Of a DNA stretch of 10,063 bases, positions 5,816 through 10,063 are shown piece after piece. Within the stretch, counting starts at the first letter, position 1, and each line of letters opens with the position of its first letter. The DNA is taken from positions 1 to 10,063 of the forward strand of contig CAIWTG010000199.1 in NCBI GenBank assembly GCA_903915565.1, written 5' to 3'. A model generated the notes under the pieces. It was not told where the DNA came from and did not search any database. It saw nothing but the letters and a program-made list of their open reading frames with translations. The position numbers and the translations under genes were made by a program. This DNA is from an uncultured Chloroflexota bacterium. Lineage in GTDB: Bacteria > Chloroflexota > Dehalococcoidia > Dehalococcoidales > RBG-16-60-22.

Positions 5816-7067
5816 AAGCGTTATCAGGGGGAGTGTAACCGCCCCTCCCTCTAAAAGCCTGACCATCCGCGCGCTGATATGCGCCGCCTTGAGCGACGGC
5901 GTCAGTGAAATTATCAACCCGCTTATCTGCGATGATACCAATGCCGCGGCAACTGTGCTGGAAAAGGTCGGCGCCAAAATCGTTAAGGGCGATGGTATCT
6001 GGAAGGTGACCGGAGGCAATCTCCACGCCGCTCAAAACGACCTCTATTGCGGCGAAAGCGCCGCCACCCTAAGGTTTATGACGGCCATCTGCTCCGCAAT
6101 TCCCGGCCGCCATCGCTTGGTCGGCGGACCGTCTTTAAACCAGCGACCCGTTGGCACTTTAGTTGACGCGCTGCGGCAACTGGGCGTTAAGGTTTCTGCT
6201 TCCCCATCCGGCACGCCGCCGGTCGTCGTCGAGGGGGGCACTTTAAGGGGTGGGAGAACTGTAATTCCCGGCAACGAGAGTTCACAGTTTATTTCCGCTT
6301 TGCTGCTGGCTTCTCCTCTCGCGCAACAACAAGTAGATATTGCCAATACTACGCCGTTTAAATCCGGAGGTTATATTCTCCTGACGATGCAGTATCTTGG
6401 GAACTTTGGTGTTATCACTAAGAAAGTCAAAGACGGGTTTATTATCCAGCCTCAAAAATATACTCCGACTTCTATCAAAATCGAGGGCGATTGGTCTTCG
6501 GCTTCATATTTTTTAGCGCTCGGGGCGCTTTCGGAAGCAGGGGTTACCATCCACAACCTGAATCCCCGCAGCTTCCAGGGCGACCGGGCTATAGTGGATT
6601 TATTGCATTCTTTTGACGTTAAAGCGGAATATACCGGTGATGGCGTTTCCGTGAGTTACGGAAGGATTGGCCACCTCCTTGCCGATTTATCGAACTGTAT
6701 TGATTTGCTGCCTACTGTCGCGGCGCTGGCGCCTTTGGGTTATGAACCAACTATTCTTATGGGCATCGGAGCTGCGCGATTTAAAGAAAGCAATCGCGTT
6801 GCGGCCTTGAGCGACGGCTTAAAAAAACTGGGTGTAACCGTCTTTGAAAGTGAAGACGGGCTCGACATTGTCGGTAATATAATTGCCCCCCAAAAACCTG
6901 TTACTATCGACAGCTTTAACGACCACCGTATCGCTATGGCTTTTAGCATTTTGGGTGCGGCTTTAGGTAATATAGTAATTGACGGAGCCGAATGTGTCGC
7001 TAAAACCTTCCCCACCTATTGGGACGAATTTAGAAAAATCGGCGGAGAGGTAAAGTTTGATGAGTAA
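5796..7067 (+). CDS. aroA: EPSP synthase (3-phosphoshikimate 1-carboxyvinyltransferase)
   Basis: AroA joins phosphoenolpyruvate to shikimate 3-phosphate to make EPSP (step 6). The 423-residue product has the two-domain fold motifs: PPSKSLTIRAL with K20; CGESAATLRFM (85-95); NQRPVG with R117; ESSQFISALL (161-170); D303 (CIDLLPT), equivalent to the catalytic Asp313 of E. coli; RFKESNR with E331 (E. coli Glu341); NDHRIAM (376-382); and K403 in KTFPTYW. In the PEP/glyphosate loop, A89 sits where E. coli has Gly96, and A90 where it has Thr97. Alanine at the former position is the substitution found in glyphosate-insensitive class II enzymes, although this protein lacks the other class II motifs. 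ATG 5796 has no visible Shine-Dalgarno and lies 20 bases inside aroK, so its translation probably depends on coupling. It overlaps aroC by 8 bases. Confidence 0.97.
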   Translation: MKAIISKSVIRGSVTAPPSKSLTIRALICAALSDGVSEIINPLICDDTNAAATVLEKVGAKIVKGDGIWKVTGGNLHAAQNDLYCGESAATLRFMTAICSAIPGRHRLVGGPSLNQRPVGTLVDALRQLGVKVSASPSGTPPVVVEGGTLRGGRTVIPGNESSQFISALLLASPLAQQQVDIANTTPFKSGGYILLTMQYLGNFGVITKKVKDGFIIQPQKYTPTSIKIEGDWSSASYFLALGALSEAGVTIHNLNPRSFQGDRAIVDLLHSFDVKAEYTGDGVSVSYGRIGHLLADLSNCIDLLPTVAALAPLGYEPTILMGIGAARFKESNRVAALSDGLKKLGVTVFESEDGLDIVGNIIAPQKPVTIDSFNDHRIAMAFSILGAALGNIVIDGAECVAKTFPTYWDEFRKIGGEVKFDE

Positions 7068-8151
7068 TACTTTAGGTAAATTATTCACCGTCACCGGCTT
7101 TGGTGAAAGCCACGGCCCGTGTGTTGGCGTTATCGTGGACGGCTGCCCCGCCGGTTTACCCCTCTCTGCGGCCGATATTCAAAAAGACGTTGACCTCCGC
7201 CGCGCCGGCTTTAGCCCCGCCTCCACCCCCCGCCACGAAAAAGATAAAGTGGAGATACTTTCCGGCGTCTTTAACGGACGTACCACCGGCGCCCCGATTT
7301 GTTTGCTAATTGAAAACGAAGACGTTGACGACGCTGATTATGAAAAAATAAAGGATCTATTACGCCCCGGCCACGCCGACTTTACCGCCCATGTTAAATA
7401 CGGCGGCTTTAACGACGCACGTGGCGGCGGCATGTTCTCCGGACGCATTACCGCCGGCTTCGTTATGGTGGGCGCTATTGCTAAGAAGATTTTGAGTACA
7501 ATTGGTGTGGAAACTTTAGCACACACGGTTTCTATCGGTGGCATTGCTGCCAAATCTGTTTCATATGAGCAAGTCAGGCAAAGAGCAATCAAAGACTCGC
7601 TCTTTTGCGCCGATGCCGCCGCTTCGGCAAAAATGCTGGCCGCCATCGACGCCGTGAAAAAACAGGGCGACAGCCTCGGCGGCATTATCGAGGGCGTGGC
7701 TCTCGATGTACCCGTCGGTCTCGGCGAACCGCTTTTCGATACCTTGGACGGCGACCTCGCCAAAGCCCTACTCGCTATCCCCGCCGTCAAGGGCGTTGAA
7801 TTCGGTGCGGGTTTTGCCGCTGCCCGCAAAAAGGGCTCGGAGAACAACGACGCCTTTGCCCTGAAAAATGGTAAAATCGTTACTACTACTAATAACGCCG
7901 GCGGCATTCTGGGCGGCATCAGCAACGGCATGCCCCTGGTCGTTAGGGTAGCGATAAAGCCCACCTCTTCTATCGCTTTAGAGCAGTCGACAGTTGATAT
8001 TAAAAAGATGAAACAAACTACTATTAAGGTAACCGGACGCCATGACGCCTGTATCGTTCCCCGTGCTGTGCCGGTCGTCTCTGCTATGATGGCGGTGGTG
8101 CTGTGCGATTTTGCTCTGCGGGCGGGATTAATATCGAGGGTGCTGAAATGA
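7060..8151 (+). CDS. aroC: Chorismate synthase
   Basis: AroC eliminates phosphate from EPSP to give chorismate (step 7) using reduced FMN. The product from ATG 7060 is 363 residues, a normal length. All three family signatures are visible: GESHGPCVGVIVDGCP (15-30), RGGGMFSGRITAG in the second (120s), and GRHDACIVPRAVPV near residues 325-340. The second signature reads GGGMFSGR rather than the enterobacterial GGGRSSAR, closer to the GGGHFSGR form I associate with clostridial-type enzymes. GGAGAGG at 7044-7050 ends 9 bases before ATG 7060. The in-frame TTG at 7057 is possible but less likely. It overlaps the aroA stop by 8 bases and pheA by 4 (ATGA). No flavin reductase domain or gene is visible here, so reduced FMN must come from elsewhere, as in most bacteria. 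Confidence 0.98.
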   Translation: MSNTLGKLFTVTGFGESHGPCVGVIVDGCPAGLPLSAADIQKDVDLRRAGFSPASTPRHEKDKVEILSGVFNGRTTGAPICLLIENEDVDDADYEKIKDLLRPGHADFTAHVKYGGFNDARGGGMFSGRITAGFVMVGAIAKKILSTIGVETLAHTVSIGGIAAKSVSYEQVRQRAIKDSLFCADAAASAKMLAAIDAVKKQGDSLGGIIEGVALDVPVGLGEPLFDTLDGDLAKALLAIPAVKGVEFGAGFAAARKKGSENNDAFALKNGKIVTTTNNAGGILGGISNGMPLVVRVAIKPTSSIALEQSTVDIKKMKQTTIKVTGRHDACIVPRAVPVVSAMMAVVLCDFALRAGLISRVLK

Positions 8152-9215
8152 ACCTTGACGACTTAAGAAAAAAGATTGACGAGATAGACGCGCGCATCGT
8201 TGAGCTTATTGCCCAGCGCCAGACCGTCTCTAAAGAAATCGGGCTGGGCAAGCACCAGACCAGCCGCATTATTGAGGACAGGGAACGCGAGCTGCGTGTC
8301 TTAAAGCATGTCCGCGGCCTTGCCCGCGATAAAAAAATCTCCCCGTCCGACATCGAGGGTATTTATAAACAGATAATCGACGCCAGTAAGAAAATCCAGG
8401 GCGTCGCTGTGGCTTACCAGGGCGAGCCGGGCGCTTATACCGAAGAAGCCGCCATCCAGTTCTTCGGGCAATCCACCAAGGGCGTGCCTTGTGATACGCT
8501 GGATGAAGTTTTCGAGGCGGTGGAACACGGCAAAGCCCCCTTCGCTTTAGTGCCGGTGGAAAACTCGCTGGAGGGCAGTATCAATCGCTCTTACGACCTC
8601 CTCCTCGATTCTCCGCTCATGGTCTGCGGCGAGACGGAGCTGCGCATCAGCCACTGTTTGATTGCTGTTGAAGGCGCGGGACTCGACACTATAAAATTCG
8701 TCTATTCCCATCCGCAGGCGCTGGGGCAGAGCCGCAACTTTTTAAAGAAACTTAAAGCGGAAATTATCCCTGCCTCCGATACCGCCGGCAGCGTCAGGAT
8801 GATAAAAAAAGAAAAGCGACGCGATAAAGCCGCTGTCGCCTCTGCCAAAGCCGCCGCGCTTTACGGAATGAAAATCCTTGCTAAAGAAATCGAAGATAAT
8901 CCCCATAACTTCACGCGCTTCTTTGTCCTCTCTAAAGAAGATTCCCCGCCCACTGGTAGCGATAAAACGTCTATCGTCTTTTCCTTAAAGCACAAGCCCG
9001 GCGCGCTTTACGACTGCCTTGGTGAGTTTGCCCGGAGGAAAATCAATCTCTCTAAACTGGAAAGCCGCCCCACCCGTCACCAGCCCTGGGAATACAATTT
9101 CTATATGGACTTCGCCGCCCACCGCGAAGAAAAAGCCGTCGCCGAAGCCCTCAAAGCACTTCAAGAGCACGCTGTCTTTGTGAAAATTTTAGGTTCTTAC
9201 CCCAAGGCGAGATAA
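8148..9215 (+). CDS. pheA: Bifunctional chorismate mutase / prephenate dehydratase (P-protein)
   Basis: The enzyme converts chorismate to prephenate and then to phenylpyruvate, committing carbon to phenylalanine. The 355-residue product has three parts. Residues 1-85 form an AroQ-type mutase whose active-site residues R7, R24, K35, E48 and Q84 match E. coli R11, R28, K39, E52 and Q88 at a constant offset of four. Residues 86-265 form the dehydratase, with YQGEPGAYTEEAA, VPVENSLEGSI, SHPQALGQ, DTAGSV and the T256-R257-F258 motif. Residues 270-355 form an ACT domain with KPGAL (283-287) and LESRP (304-308), the elements that bind phenylalanine for feedback inhibition. ATG 8148 overlaps the aroC stop as ATGA and has GAGGG 7 bases upstream. 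An earlier in-frame start at 8103 lies inside aroC and adds nothing conserved. It is the last gene of the operon. Confidence 0.98.
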   Translation: MNLDDLRKKIDEIDARIVELIAQRQTVSKEIGLGKHQTSRIIEDRERELRVLKHVRGLARDKKISPSDIEGIYKQIIDASKKIQGVAVAYQGEPGAYTEEAAIQFFGQSTKGVPCDTLDEVFEAVEHGKAPFALVPVENSLEGSINRSYDLLLDSPLMVCGETELRISHCLIAVEGAGLDTIKFVYSHPQALGQSRNFLKKLKAEIIPASDTAGSVRMIKKEKRRDKAAVASAKAAALYGMKILAKEIEDNPHNFTRFFVLSKEDSPPTGSDKTSIVFSLKHKPGALYDCLGEFARRKINLSKLESRPTRHQPWEYNFYMDFAAHREEKAVAEALKALQEHAVFVKILGSYPKAR

Positions 9216-9223
9216 ATAACGTC

Positions 9224-9243
9224 ATTCCCGCGAAAGCGGGAAT
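9224..9243. repeat. dRS3-like 20-bp inverted repeat, possible terminator hairpin
   Basis: ATTCCCGC (9224-9231) and GCGGGAAT (9236-9243) pair perfectly around a GAAA tetraloop. The unit fits the ATTCCC-N8-GGGAAT pattern of the neisserial dRS3 repeat. It begins 8 bases after the pheA stop, so the RNA hairpin would cap the aro operon transcript. No T-run follows at once (CCATTTCTGG). Termination is therefore uncertain, and 3' protection of the mRNA is as likely. Confidence 0.75.
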
Positions 9244-9279
9244 CCATTTCTGGTATTGCTATATTTTGGGGTATTGACG

Positions 9280-9300
9280 TCTCCCTTTGTAAAGGGGAGA
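9280..9300. repeat. Imperfect inverted repeat in the pheA-rho spacer
   Basis: TCTCCCTTT (9280-9288) and AAAGGGGAGA (9291-9300) are complementary apart from one extra G. They are followed by TTAAGAGGGATTTTT. Similar short CCCTTTGTAAAGGGG-type sequences are, from memory, common dispersed intergenic repeats in environmental bacterial genomes. Genome copy number cannot be seen here. The G-rich arm followed by a T-run could also weakly terminate plus-strand transcription. Confidence 0.5.
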
Positions 9301-9321
9301 TTAAGAGGGATTTTTCTCTCT

Positions 9322-9352
9322 AAAACCAAAGGAGCGGATTTTCACCCGCCCC
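9322..9352 (-). terminator. Possible intrinsic terminator after rho
   Basis: In minus-strand RNA, GGGGCGG (from 9352-9346) pairs with CCGCTCC (9337-9331) over 7 bp, including one G-U wobble, with an 8-base loop. It is followed by TTTGGTTTT. It lies about 40 bases past the rho stop codon. The U-tract is interrupted, so this is a weak candidate. On the plus strand the same stem has an A-C mismatch. Confidence 0.4.
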
Positions 9353-9356
9353 CCAT

Positions 9357-9384
9357 TTTTGAATTTTGACTTTTGACTTTTGAG
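9357..9384. repeat. Four tandem heptamers TTTTGA(A/C/C/G)
   Basis: TTTTGAA, TTTTGAC, TTTTGAC and TTTTGAG follow each other without gaps, ending 6 bases before the rho stop codon. This is a short AT-rich tandem repeat. On the minus strand it reads as CAAAA-rich sequence immediately downstream of rho. No function can be assigned. Confidence 0.75.
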
Positions 9385-9390
9385 ATTTTA

Positions 9391-10063
9391 TTATATATCT
9401 CTTAATCCCACCAGGAACTCGGCGTTGGTCTTCGTCTTCTTCATACGCTCCAGTACGCGTTCGGTCGCCTCGACAAAGTTGTTGGAGTCCGACGCGATAA
9501 TGCCCACCATACGCCGCAGCAGCCATACCTGCTTGAGTGTTTCCTCGTCCAGCAGCAGTTCTTCGCGTCGTGTGCCGCTCCGCTGGATATCCATCGCCGG
9601 GAAGATGCGCTTTTCCGATAACCTCCGGTCGAGGTGCAGTTCCATATTGCCGGTGCCTTTGAACTCTTCATAAATCAAGTCGTCCATGCGGCTGCCGGTA
9701 TCAACAAGGCAAGTGGCGATAATCGTTAAGGAGCCCCCCTCCTCCGTATTTCGGGCCGCCCCAAAGAACCGTTTGGCGGGGTGCAAAGCCGCGGGGTCGA
9801 TACCGCCGGAAAGAGTGCGTCCGCTGGAAGGCATTGCCAAGTTGTAGGCGCGTGTCAGCCTGGTTATACCGTCGAGCAGGATGACCACGTCCTTGCCGCT
9901 TTCCACCAGGCGCTTGGCTCTTTCCAGACCCAGCTCGGCGACGCGGGTCTGGTTATCCACCATCTCGTCGAAGGTGGCGGCGATGACCTCGCCCCGGACC
10001 GAGCGCCTCATATCGGTGACCTCTTCCGGCCGCTCGCCGATGAGGCAGACCATCAGGTGAATA
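9391..10063 (-). CDS. rho: Transcription termination factor Rho, C-terminal half, cut by the window edge
   Basis: Rho is a hexameric RNA-dependent ATPase that releases transcripts from RNA polymerase. The 224 visible residues are the end of the RecA-like motor domain; the RNA-binding N-terminal domain and Walker A lie beyond 10063. Visible elements are the catalytic glutamate in ERPEEVTDM (E10 of the fragment), Walker B VVILLDG (D64), the Q-loop/KRFFGAARN region, the R-loop EEFKGTGNMELHL, and the arginine finger in RSGTRREELL. The end, MKKTKTNAEFLVGLRDI, is normal. Two residues differ from E. coli: glycine for Asp210 just before the catalytic glutamate, and glycine for Ser266 after the Walker B aspartate. 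The reading frame is open to the right edge, so the first visible ATG (10051-10053) is internal. It converges on the aro operon across a 175-base repeat-rich spacer; no functional link to aro is implied. Confidence 0.97.
   Translation of the reverse strand, partial: IHLMVCLIGERPEEVTDMRRSVRGEVIAATFDEMVDNQTRVAELGLERAKRLVESGKDVVILLDGITRLTRAYNLAMPSSGRTLSGGIDPAALHPAKRFFGAARNTEEGGSLTIIATCLVDTGSRMDDLIYEEFKGTGNMELHLDRRLSEKRIFPAMDIQRSGTRREELLLDEETLKQVWLLRRMVGIIASDSNNFVEATERVLERMKKTKTNAEFLVGLRDI

Noticed and set aside
7338..7964. A 208-residue minus-strand open frame inside aroC
   Set aside because: It is antisense to a complete chorismate synthase. Its Pro/Ala/Ser-rich composition is what the opposite frame of this gene would give.
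8103..8147. Earlier start for pheA
   Set aside because: The 15 added residues lie wholly in aroC. The mutase domain begins normally at MNLDDLRKKID from 8148 with a good Shine-Dalgarno.
1..10063. CRISPR arrays, tRNA or rRNA genes, transposases, phage or defence genes
   Set aside because: I saw no regularly spaced repeats, no tRNA-like cloverleaf context and no such proteins. Apart from two short spacers, the window is filled by housekeeping genes.

Overview
The window is ordinary bacterial chromosome with no mobile gene cargo. It most likely comes from a Chloroflexota bacterium related to Dehalococcoidia. That placement is an inference. It rests on my unverified memory of a similar single aro gene cluster in Dehalococcoides, on a ribosomal protein S12 of the 'Gram-positive' type with its extra N-terminal segment, and on a chorismate mutase/prephenate dehydratase fusion at the operon end. 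Base composition is near 50% GC in genes and AT-rich between them.

Layout: (1) positions 1-2415, minus strand: the str operon, read right to left as rpsL (S12), rpsG (S7) and fusA (EF-G, running off the left edge). (2) positions 2416-2698: a 283-base divergent intergenic region. It holds a good sigma-70-type promoter for the str operon, a perfect 12-bp-stem hairpin in that operon's leader, and a weaker promoter placed so close to aroB that the aro mRNA could be leaderless. (3) positions 2699-9215, plus strand: seven genes aroB-aroD-aroE-aroK-aroA-aroC-pheA. Each overlaps the next by 4-20 bases, and gene order equals the order of the reactions. (4) positions 9216-9390: an intergenic stretch made mostly of short repeats, including a 20-bp inverted repeat that fits the neisserial dRS3 pattern, between convergent pheA and rho. 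(5) positions 9391-10063, minus strand: the C-terminal half of transcription terminator Rho, running off the right edge.

Together the aro genes carry DAHP (3-deoxy-D-arabino-heptulosonate 7-phosphate) through 3-dehydroquinate, 3-dehydroshikimate, shikimate, shikimate 3-phosphate and EPSP (5-enolpyruvylshikimate 3-phosphate) to chorismate, then through prephenate to phenylpyruvate, the precursor of phenylalanine. Neither DAHP synthase (the first step) nor a tyrosine-branch dehydrogenase is present in the window. The C-terminal ACT domain of PheA offers feedback control by phenylalanine.

I did not find an undescribed multi-gene system here. The items most worth checking are residue-level: alanine at the glyphosate-determining glycine of EPSP synthase, proline in place of the streptomycin-related lysine of S12, and glycine at two bicyclomycin-pocket positions of Rho. 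The str leader hairpin, the possibly leaderless aroB start and the dRS3-like repeat are the best non-coding leads.
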